64,000 bases of DNA from Carya illinoinensis (taxonomy: Eukaryota; Streptophyta; Magnoliopsida; Fagales; Juglandaceae). A program made the position numbers and the translations under genes. The notes below the pieces were generated by a model. It did not search any database. It was not told where the DNA came from and worked only from the letters and a program-made list of their open reading frames with translations. Shown here one piece after another: positions 49,012 through 60,412 of this stretch (the stretch's first letter is position 1; each line of letters opens with the position of its first letter). Location: positions 29,172,254 through 29,236,253 of the forward strand of contig NC_056765.1 in assembly GCF_018687715.1 (NCBI RefSeq), in the 5' to 3' direction.

Positions 49012-49476
49012 TGTTATATTTAATTCTATAAATTATGATGTTAAATATGTGAATTTATTGAATATAGGTTATTATTTATTTTCCTAAAGTACCATCTTGA
49101 AGAGGTGCATTGGTACAATGGTATTGGTACAATGGTAAAGGTGCGTTGTTTCAAATGAGGGCATGGGTTCAAACGATATGGCTACACTTTAAAACTTTAA
49201 TTTTACTAAGGCTTGGAATAGCCCAAGGGACGCGTGGGCCAAGTCCGAAGAGGCACAATGCTTGGGCCGAATAGTCATGATGTTTGGGTTGAAGAGGCAC
49301 CGTGTGAAGACCCACTTGAATGGGTGCAATGCTTCAAAAATTAATTTAATTTGGAAAGGCATCCGGTAGCAAACTCTTTTTGAGTGTGAGTAATTATTAG
49401 TTTAAAGATAGTGTTCTACATGCCTCAAAGTCGCATTTATTTTCAGATTCTTGTATCCGCACAACTTTCTTCAACA
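49012..49476 (+). repeat. Probable 3' LTR of the copia fragment
   Basis: A polypurine-like tract (aagtggggga) at about 49000-49010 is followed by TGTTATATTTAATTC. The unit could end at TTCTTCAACA (49476), giving 465 bp with TGTT...AACA ends. No second LTR is present in the window for comparison. Confidence 0.5.
49111..49175 (+). other. tRNA-like Pol III promoter remnant inside the LTR
   Basis: The A-box-like 'tggtacaatggtaaagg' (about 49125-49141) and the B-box-like 'gggttcaaac' (49165-49174) are spaced as in tRNA-derived SINEs. The A-box region is partly duplicated in tandem ('ggtacaatggtattggtaca'). It is not a foldable tRNA gene as far as I can see. Confidence 0.35.
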
Positions 49477-49662
49477 GTTGAGATGAGATAAGTTGAGATG
49501 AAAGTTAAAAATTAAATAAAATATTTTTAAATTTTAATTTTAACATTATTTTAGAATTTGAAAAAGTTGAATTGTTTATTATATTTTGTGTGAGAATTTA
49601 GAAAAATTATAATGATAATATGAGATGAAATGAAACACTTTTATTATCCAAATGATGTGTTA
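49477..49662. repeat. GAGATGAG-type MITE remnant
   Basis: 'gttgagatgagataagttga' at the left and 'gagatgaaatgaaacactttt' at the right belong to the same broad family as the 39273 MITE. It lies at the left edge of duplication block B. Confidence 0.45.
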
Positions 49663-49717
49663 GAATAGCGATAAACTTTTTAATTGCACAAGACTCTCAT
49701 TTGACGATAAAATATAA

Positions 49718-49866
49718 GATAAATTCTGCGTGCAATCCTTATTTGGGATTGGTTACGTACGAAAATGAAACGAACCATTTCATCTAAATAAACAACTCGT
49801 TTCATCCACAAATTCCCCTCCCCCCTCCCCTTTCCTTCGAAAACCCTCCAACCCCAAAATCTCTCT

Positions 49867-49903
<37 letters not shown>

Positions 49904-50759
49904 AACTTCTTCTTCATCAGGATTTAAGGTCACTTTGGTTCTTATAGAAAATAAAATTCACTTTCTACAGGATTTCTTCTTTGTTAGGATTTCTTCTTCA
50001 TCAGCATCAATCTATCGATATTAAAGATGACTCAAGGGGGAGACCCATCCAAAAAGCAAATGTAAAGTTACTGGAAATAATGTGGGTGATGAAATGTTTT
50101 GACCCATCCAAGGTAAGGAAAGGCTCCAGAACATGACTCTTCACAAATTAAAATCACAACCAAAATGAAAGCTCCCAAATTATTTAAGAAAGCTCCATAA
50201 CACTTTCAGTAGAAAAGTCAAGGCAATAGCACTCTTTTTTCGAGGTTGAAAAATTTCAGAACACTTTCAATAGGTGAAAAATTCCTTTTTCAATAGAAAG
50301 CTCTAAAATAGTTTCAGTAGATGGAAAATTCAGGGTGCAAACTGTTATTACACTCTTTTTTCAAAGTTGAAGACTACTTCATAGAGAACAAATATCATAG
50401 TTTAATCACAATGGTGTGGGAAGGGAAGTAAAAAGAAATCTAAAAAAAAGTTGATTAAAAAATCTTAGTTTGTTCATAGGGTTTATGTTGTTGGCGGCCT
50501 AACGTGGTGGAGGAGAAGCTGATGCTGATTGTGGTGGACGGAGCTCGAAGAGTGGCCGACAGCGTTGGAGTTCCACACGGCGTTGGCTCTGTCGCTGGAG
50601 GGACCTAAGAATTCTATCTGGAGGGAGGGATAATTGCTAGAAGGAGGAAAATATGCTAGTGGTAATTTTGACATTTGACCACAATTTGAAGAGCAAATAA
50701 CCAAACGCTCCATTCGTTAGCAGACAATCCCTCAATAGGGACTGTACGTAGCAGTGCTC
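49718..50759. mobile_element. Mutator-like non-autonomous element, 9-bp TSD
   Basis: A 1042-bp unit has imperfect inverted ends of about 40 bp: left 'tctgcgtgcaatccttattt', right reverse complement 'gctacgtacagtccctattg'. It is flanked by the exact 9-bp duplication AAAATATAA at 49709-49717 and 50760-50768, typical of Mutator elements. Block A (about 41553) is the empty site. The interior has a CT microsatellite (49861-49901) and a GC-rich patch at 50490-50600 that could be captured host sequence. Confidence 0.8.
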
Positions 50760-50768
50760 AAAATATAA

Positions 50769-51917
50769 AAGATAAAAGCTGTTCTACCCCAAGCTAAGTA
50801 AACAAGCAACTAAATAATTGAAAAAAAAAATCAGGAAAAGTAATGCTATCTCCCATTAGAGCTCCCCCAACCCTTCTTTCCCATTGAGGCTATAATGCCA
50901 CCTATCTTTATCATCGTGATTGATGGGTATTGGATGGAACCCATTGACACCGATTGACATGTACGTGATTATAATAATTGAATGTATAAAAAATACGTAA
51001 AAGTAATTACAAATAAAATTTTTAATGCGAGTAACCGGTTAATTATACTTCTCTATTGATTAGTACAATTTTGTTAGTTGCATCCTTGAATTATAATTTC
51101 TTTTTATTTTGCCACTCGGCTTCATCATAATTAATATTGATTTTAATTTATTTTTATTGACAGAATTTTGTTCTATAATTTATAAGCTTTTTTACGCGTT
51201 ATAGAAAATATTATAAATATAAAAAGCTTATATTTTTAATTTGATGTATGGAGCATATTTAATATAGTATTTATATAATATAATATAATTTAAAAAATTA
51301 ATTTTAAAATTAATTTTAATTTAATAAATTAAACCGTACTATTTAAATAATATAAATAATGTAATTTAGCCACTGATTTAACAACAAAATAACTTGGCGC
51401 TTAAGTAAAGGGAAATTTAAAAAAATAAAAATTGATTACGATCCTTGGCCCTTAAGTAATTAAATTTTTTACTTGGTCCGGCCCTCAGGTAAAAAATTAC
51501 TAGTCCCACCGTTGGTAGCTCCCGCTATTGTTGAGAATTTTTTTATTTTATTTATTATTATTATTTTACTTCGTGATTAAGGAAGAGTAATGCTAGGGGT
51601 CTCGTTGGGGATCCCGTTGCCCAATTTCGCTAGTCTATTTTTTTGTTGTCTTTTGTTTTTTATTTTTTTTTAAAATTCTTTTTAAAAAAATTATAATATT
51701 ATTAGATAAAACTTACTTAATCACTAAATAAAAATATAACAAATAAAGCAGAACTGGACAACGGGATCCCTATCTTTTTTCAAAAAATTAAAAAAAATAA
51801 AAATTGATCAGGTCCCTTGGCCCTTTTAAGTAACTGAATTTGTTATTCGGGTCCTCAGGAAAAAGAAAAAAATTGATTTGAGTCCGTCGCTCTCTCTATT
51901 AATCTCCCTTCTTCGCT
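50769..51917. other. Duplicated FIS1 upstream region
   Basis: Homologous to 41561-42400 of block A, including 'tttatcatcg...attgatgggtatt' and the leader 'gagtccgtcgctctct'. AT-rich additions (about 51540-51790) are not in block A. No gene is seen. Confidence 0.55.
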
Positions 51918-53312
51918 TTAGGGTCCGGTAGGTCAGTTAATACTCTTAAGTTGCCTTAAGGGTGTGTTTGGGTGTTGAAGTCTCTTCAACACTTCTCAAC
52001 ACTTCTCACTACTAGTCATTACTTTATTATTACTTTTCACCTACTTTTTTTACTATTCATTACTTTTTACCTACTTTTTATTACTATTCATTACTTTATT
52101 ATTACTTTTCACCTACTTTTTATTACTATTTATAACTCTCCTCAACACTTCTCAACACCCAAATCTCTTCCTTATCTGTCGCTGTAGCTGCCTTCCTCGC
52201 TTTGTCCTCAGCTTTCAGGGTTGTGAACTAACCTCTTCCTTTTGCATCGAGCCTTACGCAATAGGGGGAAATTCCTTGATTTGGATCGCTAGAGGAAAGG
52301 ATCCGAGTATGGGCTTAGCTTAGTGCAAGGCCTTATAGAAAAGTGAATCTTAATCTCAATGATGTCATTTTTTCTTTCTAGTCGTGCTGTGACATATAAT
52401 TGTTATGGCGTTAGGGCATCTGGTCTTCAACATACTTTGAACTGAGTTTTTCTACTCCTTTGGGCGACCAGCCGCAGCAAGGGAAGAGAGACTTGTTCCG
52501 TGTTAACTTAGCAGCTCGTCCTTTTTCTATTGGGACAGTCTACAGGGAGCCGGCGGGCTCTAGCGTAGGAAAGGATCGACAGGCCCAATACAAAAAGTCA
52601 GAGTTTTGGGTGGTCTAGTGGAACTTGTCTAAGGGAGTGACTTATGGGCATAACAAGACCCTATTGAATACAAACACAATCCAGAAAGAAATATCATCAC
52701 TTCGCTACTGAAAAAAAGAAAGTCCCCAGGGCGGCATAGCTACTGAGAAATTGGGAGGCTGGGTCTCGACTAGCATTGAATACGAATATGACAACCCCAT
52801 TTTAAGGAAAATTGATAGAGCCTTGGTTAACACTGAGTGGGAGGCTCGCTTCCCAGGATCTGAAGCTCTTTTTTTACTTGGGGGAGTGTCTGACCATTCC
52901 CCTAACCATGTCATTCTCGAAGTATGGCACAACACTGTCGAAAACATGAGGCGGGAGTGCGTCGAAGCAGGAATTGACCTAGCGACGTGAACCTTGGGTG
53001 AGGTGCACTAGCGAGCGACACATCTATGTATTTTATAATAAAGATTTCTTTCTGACTTGACCGCTCGAGTTCTTTGGAGTCTGTGGCAGCTTGTCTCGGG
53101 TGAGGTCTGAGGTCAAGGTATTGCCTGGTTGGTGTACTAGGGCGAGGCGCGAATAAAAAGACGATGTCCTAACACTGGACGAAAGGGACATAACACTTCT
53201 TCCTATTACTTAACTCAAACAAGCGAGTGAAAGGAGACCAAAAAGTTTATAACCATTTCAAGTCCTACGACCTTTTCGATGTGAAAACAGCCTTTCTCAA
53301 CAGAAAGGTTAT
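51918..53312. other. Foreign insertion in the pseudogene leader, possibly mitochondrial DNA
   Basis: Homology to block A stops at about 51917 (leader 'atctccctt') and resumes at about 53313 ('cgctatcctcctcc'). The intervening sequence is GC-richer than its surroundings and has no sign of nuclear-gene structure. It contains a LINE endonuclease-like frame (52751-52990: RKIDRALVNTEWEARFPGSE, GVSDHSPNHV) and, at its right border, a copia RT scrap (FDVKTAFLN). Mosaics of this kind occur in plant mitochondrial intergenic DNA, so a NUMT is likely but unproven. A Harbinger MITE lies inside it. Confidence 0.4.
51959..52171. mobile_element. PIF/Harbinger-like MITE, TTA target duplication
   Basis: A 213-bp unit starts AGGGTGTGTTTGGGTGTTGA and ends TCAACACCCAAATCTCTTCC. 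It is flanked by TTA at 51956-51958 and 52172-52174. The interior consists of repeats of 'tattacttttcacctacttt'. Confidence 0.72.
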
Positions 53313-53354
53313 ACGCTATCCTCCTCCTGTAGTGTTGTAGTTTTCAAAGCTGAA

Positions 53355-54529
53355 ATGGAAGCTAATTTCTTTGACTTCGTCCCTAATTTATCCTCCGGCG
53401 GCGATTACGACATGCCCTGGTGCGACAACGACTTCGTCCTTGTAAGCTCTATCTTTTGGTGCATCGTATGATAGTGTTAAGAACTGCTCAACATTTTGAT
53501 GCATAATTCTGCCCTTCCTTTGGAATGTATCATGCACAGTATTCAACTTTTAGCAGTCATATTCACTTACATGATTGTATTTTGGTTGGGCCCTTTCCTA
53601 TGTTTGTCTTCTGAACTCTTGAATCTGCAGAGCTATCAGAGAGCGGTTGCTGAGGCTGAAAAAGGTTCCTCTGATGATTTTTTGCAAGTATGTATCCTGC
53701 TTTTATTATGGGCTCGTTCACTCCAGACGACTTGAAGATGTACAACGTGGGATAGCAATGCTTGAAGGTGGACATATATATAGAACCATGCTCCTCTATA
53801 TCTGCCTCTTTGTGTGTGGGTGCGTGTGTCCCTCTCCTTCCTTTGAGCCTCTTAGCCAAGAAATACAACTTGCCTGAATGGCCTTGAATATTTGATTTTA
53901 GAGTTTCTGCTGTGTGTTGAGCTTAGTTTGTTTGATAACTTCTGCAAAACTTGTCTTGGCAGCTTCTTTGGCCGGTACCAACAGCCGTCTGCTAAAAAGA
54001 GAGAAGCTTTATCTTCTTGCTGTTGGGCATTACAGAAGTGTTAACTACATGATGAGTCGGTACTTCATGGATGAATGTTTAATATTGGTCTGATCACTGC
54101 TCTCCTGATATGATCTTCTAACTGGCAAACCTATGCTAATGACCATTTGCTTCATTTACCTTGAGTTATTTCATCTTCAATGCATGACAACTTCAAATAT
54201 AATATTGTCGAAACGTCTCCTGATTTACCAATAGAATAAGTCCTGAACTTGGTTGTTGCATGTTTCTTTTGGTAGATTGCACCCAATTGGAGACAGGCGC
54301 AGATCCTTAAGAAAATAGTTGAAGATCAGATCAAAGGTAACAATCAATCATACTTTCCTCTTCTCCATCACTATTTTGACTTGGAGCATAACAAAATGCT
54401 AACTTGCTTGCCCCCGTGTTTGGTGTGAATTTAGATCTTCAAAGTGACGACACTGGCATAGGCACTGTTGCAGCTGGTGTCGCACTGGTTGCTGGTTGGA
54501 TTGTTGCAGCACTGACCAGGAGGAATTGA
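53355..54529 (+). pseudogene. FIS1 duplicate, frameshifted
   Basis: Exon equivalents are at 53355-53441, 53631-53767, 53963-54087, 54276-54336 and 54435-54529, and splice borders are kept. Exon 2 has a 2-bp deletion (ggctcgttc versus ggctcttgttc in the intact gene), so translation stops at a TGA a few codons later, after LQTT. The tail-anchor exon is in frame by itself but its basic end is changed to RRN. Intron 1 has collapsed from 1131 to about 190 bp. Exon 1 has lost codons and changed many residues. It cannot make a normal FIS1 protein; a truncated product of about 65 residues is possible. Confidence 0.92.
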
Positions 54530-54955
54530 TCCAATTCTATTTGAGTTCACCTCTTTGCAATAAGTTTATATGAACATGTCTAATCCTCCAATCCTGCTAC
54601 CAGCTTGCTATCATGTTTTATTTATAAGTTGAAAAATTGAAAAGGTCTTTATTCAAAAAACTTACCAGAGAGATGAAGAAACTGCACAAGTCTTTACCGG
54701 ACTTGGTTTGTTATACAATATGTTGATGTACATGGAAAATGTAATGTTATGGGTAAGTCGGTTTAACTTGTTCATGAATGGATATTTCTGAAAGAGTTAT
54801 CAATTTTACTGTGGATTTCCTCCCCCTTCATGCTCTCCTCCTATTCATAGTCAAAGAATCCCATAAAGTGGTTTCAAAGAAAGCCAAGCCTTCTCACTCC
54901 TAGGGCTTGAATTTGGATTTGTCTATTTTCATTTTAATAAGAGAAATTCCATTTG

Positions 54956-55093
54956 CAGTCTCCGATGTATGACCTTTTATTAAATGAGAAAAAGTATCAT
55001 CTTATGAGGGATATTTTTATAATTTTAAAAATAAAATTGCCTAGACGTGCATTACCATCTCTAAATAGAGACTATACGTAGCATTGCTCACTA
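54956..55093. mobile_element. Short Mutator-like MITE
   Basis: Left end 'gaaattccatttgcagtctc'; right end, as reverse complement, 'gagcaatgctacgtatagtc'. The right end resembles that of 49718-50759. The unit is about 138 bp and absent from the block A equivalent (about 44960-45030). Confidence 0.5.
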
Positions 55094-56410
55094 AATCTAT
55101 AAACATTAGGAAGCTAGTCCTCATGAACAACTAAAGTACAAAATGTCAACTTTATTAAGCTTAATCTTGCTAGATAGGTCGGATAATACACTAAGAATGA
55201 TGCCACTAGAAGTATTTCCACTCCAAATTATTTCCCTTTTCAAATATTGTTAGATATAGTTTTAGAATAATTTTACTTTGCCCCTCTATTTTATCCTCTC
55301 ATTTTGACCCCTCATGCATTTAATTTGTTTTTAAAATTTTTTTCTTTTACTTATTAATTAAGATAGTGATTATTAGTGAATTGATATTTTTTAAAAATAT
55401 TTAAAAATGTTAAAAAATAATGAATAAGAAAAATAAAAAAATGAAAAAAAGAAAATTTGGCCTAGGGGCACACCCAGCGCTCACTACTAGGTGGCACCCT
55501 AGCATCACATAATTTTAAAATATGCAAGTCTTGCACAATTATCTTGAAAAAAGTAAATTCTAAAATAAAATACAAAATTGATTTTTCATATAGGCTCTAG
55601 ATTTCTCATACTTAAAAAAAAAAGAAAAAAGAAAAAACGAGGATACGAAACTTATATATAGTCTATAATTATATGAATAATTTGTCTTCTCTATTTCCTT
55701 TTTAATCTACTTATGACGTGTAATTGTCAATGCCAAAAAAGTGGGATGAACACATTGTGCATCCTCAATTTACAACCAATGTTACTATTTGTATCCCAAA
55801 TTCTTTTAAAACAACATATTACACTCTTCAATTATAAAAAATATTCTAAAATGCATCTTCTGTTCATATACCAACAATTAAAAATTTAAGTGGTACAATT
55901 TATGAGCTTTTAATTGTCAACTATAAAATTGAAAAATGATATTTAGAGTCATGGAGTGTGCAAACACTGAGCAATCCTTGTAAAAGATGTAGTGAGTAAG
56001 AATAGAATTTACACAAAAAAATTAATTTTTCAATGGTAACCTTATTTTTTTTAAAATGATTATGCGGTACTTATGCATTCCATGATTGTATTTAATATTA
56101 CTCTATAAAATATATCAATTTAAAAAATTTTGAATGCAAGGGACAAATGTCCTAAAAATCTTAAGGTGAACAAAGGCCACTTTGGAGTTGGTCTAGAGAT
56201 TCTAGGATCGATCCTCGTGAAATCGGCCCTAGTACATAATATTTTGTATTTTCCATCATGTTTCAGTGTTCAGCTGTACCTTGGTATGGGCAATTCCAAT
56301 GTAACAGACAAGGAGTTTTATCCACCAAAGCCTAGTTTCCCATTCCCACCTTACTCTCCTAGCAATGAAGCGTCAAGCAAAATTGTACTTGAGGGATATT
56401 CCCCACCAGG
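55094..56410. other. Duplicated FIS1 downstream region, block B
   Basis: Follows block A 45060-46200 and 46764-46790. It includes copies of the MITE-like units (55505-55665, 55930-56100) and the landmark 'cctagtacataatattttg'. No gene is seen. Confidence 0.5.
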
Positions 56411-56414
56411 CCCA

Positions 56415-56967
56415 TGCTAGTTAAGCTTGGGCAAAACAATGAGCCCATGTCAACCTAGGCCTTAACCTCTTGTGGCCCCCAAAACGCCAAAATGGCTCGG
56501 CTCTCTAGTTGCATCAGGTGAAGAAGGGTGTATTGCAGGGAAAACCAGACAGATGGGACACTTTGACTACCCCTATAACACCAAGCATTAAAGGGCCTAT
56601 GCTGACAAGTGAATGAACAGAGGTGCGGACTACCCTTCATTCTCTGATGAAAGGGATCAGAAATGAACGTAGCACTCACCTACCGCCAGGACGCCCTTTG
56701 GGAGCCACGCTACATTAAAAGCCTTACCTTAGACACAACGTCGCATTAAATATCCAGATTAAGACAACTATGGATAGGATGTTCAAGCCCTGACATAGGG
56801 TACATAATATCCCCTCTGTAATCTCGTATAAATGCTACGCATTAAATACAAAGAACTCTCTCTGAACTTAATTATTAATAAACTACGACTCCCTAAATAA
56901 GAGACTGACTTAAACATCAAATGTTCCTCGAACCACCCGAGCCCTCCTTCGTCATTGTGTTTGCAGG
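56415..56967 (+). mobile_element. Probable LTR at the B/C junction
   Basis: A GC-richer block from TGCTAGTTAAGCTTGGGC to about ...GTGTTTGCAGG. It has a TATA-like 'cgtataaatgctac' near 56825 and 'actctctctgaactta...gagactgactta' downstream, a pattern common in plant gypsy LTRs. No internal region and no clear target duplication were found. It lies exactly between duplication copies B and C. Confidence 0.45.
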
Positions 56968-56970
56968 TGA

Positions 56971-58870
56971 AGTTGAAAAACTGAAAAGGTCTTTAATCAA
57001 AAAACTTAGCAGCGTGATGTAGAAACTTTACAAGTCTTTGCCTGACTTGATTTGTTGTACAAATATGTTGATGTACATGGAAGATGTAATGTTATGGGTA
57101 AGTCGGTTTAACTTGTTCATGAATGAATATTTTTGAAAGAGCTCTCAATTGTACTATGGATTTCCTCCCCCTTCATGCTCTCCTCCTATTCATAATCAAA
57201 GAATCCCATAAAACGGCTTCACAGAAAGCCAGGCCTTCTCACTCCTATGGCTTTAATTTGGAATTGTTTATTTTCATTTTGACAAACCTTGTTTCCTTCT
57301 ATTCAAATATATCATGAAATTTTAACTCTAATCACTTACAGTTACCGAAACAAACTCTATAAACATTAGGAAGCTCGTTTTGAACAACTTAAATACAAAA
57401 TGTCACCTTTATTAATTAGCACATTCTGGCTAGATAGGTCGGATAATCCTCTTAGAAATATGCCACTATAATTATTCTACTCTAAATTATTTCCCTTTTT
57501 GAATACTGTTAGATATAATTTTAGAGTGTATAAATTTGGTGCAATCATATTGAAAAAAGTGAATTCCACAATAAAAAAAAAAAAAGATTTGTAATATATA
57601 TAGTTTCTAAATTTCTCTTACTTTTTTTTTTTAAAAAAAAATTACACGAAACTTACATAATCTATAATTATATAAGTTATTTTTCTTTTCGATTTCCTTT
57701 CTAAATTTCTAATCTATTTAGACTAAAAAGTGACGTGAAACTGTCCATGCCAAAAAAGTGGTATGAACACTGCATCCTCAATTTACAACCGATGTACTAT
57801 TTATATCTCAAATTCTTTTAAAACTACACATTACACTCTTCAATTATTAAGAAAAAAATTATAACATGCATCTTCTGTTCATATTCCAACTATTAAAAAT
57901 TGAAGTGGTACAATTTAGCAATTTTTAATTTTCAAGTATACAATAGAGAAATTATATTTGCAATCATAAAATATGCAATTGCAGCACATTCTTATTGGAA
58001 AAGAGTAAGTACAAAACTCACATGAAAAAATTTAACTATTAATAACAAGTCTTAGTGCATGTTTGGGTTGCGATATGAAATATAGCTTATAACTGTAGAA
58101 CTTATAACTTATAACTTAAGTAATAAATTCTACTATTAAAAATTTATTTACTGTTTGGTAACCATATGTTTAAAGCACTTTCAAACATATTATATTTGTT
58201 TGGAAACAAATTAAAAAAATGCTTTTTGAGTTAGAAATGATGATTATTTGAATTTTTAAAACTTATGATCGTATATTTGAAAGTTTGAAAGTTATAATTA
58301 TCTTAAAGTTTTATGGGTATTTTCATCCATTGACAGTCTTTTTAAAATTCAAATTATTTTCCGTATTATCCGAAAAAGCACGTTTGAGGAAAAGCATCAC
58401 TTACTTTTTAGCTTATTTGAAGTTAAGAGTGCTTTAATATGTAACACCCAAACGATATAATTTTGTCATTAAAGAGCTTGTAAGACTATTTAAGCACTTT
58501 TTAAGACTCGTATTGCAACCCCTGCAACCCCAAACAGACCCTTACTCTTTTTTTAAAATGATTGCATAGCACTTGCGCACTTACACAGGCACAAATGTCT
58601 TAAAATTTTTTAAAAAGAGTAAGGTCTATTATTAAAAAATTAATTTCTTTTCATGTGAATCCTGTATTTATTTATATTTTTTTAAATAATTATACGGTAC
58701 TTATACATTCACGATTGCAATTATTATTTCTCAAATCTTAAGGTGAACAAAGGCCCCTTTGGAGTTGGACTAGAGATTTTGGGATCGATCCCCATGAATT
58801 CGGCCCTAGTATATAATATTTTGTATTTTCCATCATCAGCTCTTCTAGGTACAGGCAATTCCGTGTAACA
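56971..58870. repeat. Segmental duplication block C (FIS1 downstream part only)
   Basis: Begins at the equivalent of 44655 ('agttgaaaaactgaaaaggt') and follows blocks A and B through 'gttgatgtacatggaagatg' and the MITE-like units to 'ggcaattccgtgtaa'. No FIS1 exon is included. Confidence 0.82.
58055..58541. mobile_element. PIF/Harbinger-like MITE nested in block C
   Basis: A 487-bp unit starts GTGCATGTTTGGGTTGC and ends GCAACCCCAAACAGACCC. It is flanked by TTA at 58052-58054 and 58542-58544. It splits an M-family unit, whose uninterrupted equivalents are at 45655-45822 (A) and 55930-56100 (B). Confidence 0.78.
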
Positions 58871-59664
58871 ATTGCGCACTAAAGATGACATGGCAGGGGC
58901 ATATATGTAATCGTCATAGAACAGAAAATACAAACCGAATAAGAAGAAGAAAGAAAGAAACCTGCAGTTTTCATCTTCCCTCCATCTCCCTTCCCCCAAA
59001 TTCCATCATATTTTCGCCATTTTCATCTCCACTAAAGATTGACCGATGAACTTCGCGACCCACATCCTAAGGAAGCCTGACTCAAGATTTTTCCTTTATT
59101 CTATCTCCGTCAATAGAGTTAACACAAGAAAGCAGAAAGAAGAATTAGAGGATTACGGAATCCCCATTTCAACCCAATCCATCTTCCCGTTCGTTGCCTC
59201 CGAAGTTTCATCACCCATTTTTGCACTCCATTTTGTGGATCTCTCACTGCTCTAAGCCTCTCTCACGTTTCTTCACATCTCTCTCTCATTTTGTAAATCG
59301 AGTACTATCCTCCGTCACTCAACTTAGTCTCTCTCAAACCCTACCACTTTCTTCGACAAATCATGTGAACTCTGTCGTTGTCGTTTTTGATTGGTAAGTT
59401 CTTGTAAATCTTAAACATTTCTATCACAAATCTAGATTGCACCTTAACTTTGCACTGCACTGATTAACTTTGCACCGCACTAAATTTTTGGTCTAGATTA
59501 TAAAGTTTTTTTTTTTAATTTTCTTGGGTTCATTTGTTGACATTGTTGATTCTGCATTTTGTACATTGAAGTTGGTTATGGGTTTTGTACGTCAAATTTG
59601 GTTATGGTTGCATATGTGTCATTTGTTGACATTGTGAATATCTGATAGATCTATGATTTTGAAT

Positions 59665-59875
59665 GAACTAATATGCTTGTCTTGAATGAATGTGCTTGTA
59701 TAATCTCTTGCTTTTTCACAGTTTTATTCAATATGCTTGTCTTGAATGAATGCTTAAAAGTAGGTGAATCAACAGATTGTGCTTGTCTTGAATGAATGTG
59801 CTTGTCTAATCTATCAAATATTCACAGTTTCCATTCAACATGCTTGTCCTGAATGAATGCTTAAAAGTATGTTTT
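59665..59875 (+). repeat. Interspersed 20-bp repeats (atgcttgtcttgaatgaatg)
   Basis: About six imperfect copies of the 20-mer 'atgcttgtcttgaatgaatg' lie within 210 bp, alternating with 'tcacagtttt/ttcacagtttcc' and 'cttaaaagtaggtg'. They form a degenerate higher-order tandem repeat. Confidence 0.8.
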
Positions 59876-60229
59876 TCCACTGGGTTGTTGCATTCATACT
59901 AGATTTATTGTCTATCCATATAGAAATGGATTTTTTTTGTAAGAGTAGATTTATGGTAGAATGGGTTGCTGCATTCATTGGACTAGATTTTTTGCAACAC
60001 TGGATTTTTTACAAGACTAGATGTTTTGTGTATGAATTGATGCAAAATGGGTCTTTGGAAATTCAATTGCATGCTAATAGGTTTGACCATCTGAAGATGG
60101 AAGTTTACAAATGTTTTTTAATTAAATAATGCTAATTTCTTTATTTTCCAAATTTACTTGATATGAATAGGATCTTCTCTTGCGTGGCTCAGCATTAACT
60201 TGGCAGAGGTGGATGATTGTTGTGTTTGC

Positions 60230-60412
60230 AGCAAGGTGAGCTTGTTTACTATAGTTTTTTTTTTCTTTAATAAATCATTGTATTAAGACTTCTATGTTAA
60301 CATGTTGGAAAATATTACAGTAAGGTGAGCTTGTTTACTATAGATTTGTTTTTAATAAATTATAAATCATTGTAAGTACTTCTATGTTAACATGTTGGAA
60401 AATATTGACCAG
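60230..60412 (+). repeat. Tandem duplication of about 90 bp
   Basis: 'aaggtgagcttgtttactat' occurs at about 60234 and 60322. Each is followed by a T-rich stretch and 'cttctatgttaacatgttgg', about 90 bp apart. The duplication copies a splice-donor-like GGTGAG. Confidence 0.85.

Larger units (their letters stand above)
49665..56410. repeat. Segmental duplication block B (FIS1 pseudogene copy)
   Basis: Matches block A at moderate divergence but is longer because of a Mutator-like insertion (49718-50759), a foreign segment (51918-53312, with a MITE inside) and a small TIR element (54956-55093). It is shorter in FIS1 intron 1. Confidence 0.85.

Noticed and set aside
52751..52990. Stand-alone gene encoding a 79-aa protein
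   Set aside because: It is a scrap of a LINE endonuclease domain within the foreign insertion.
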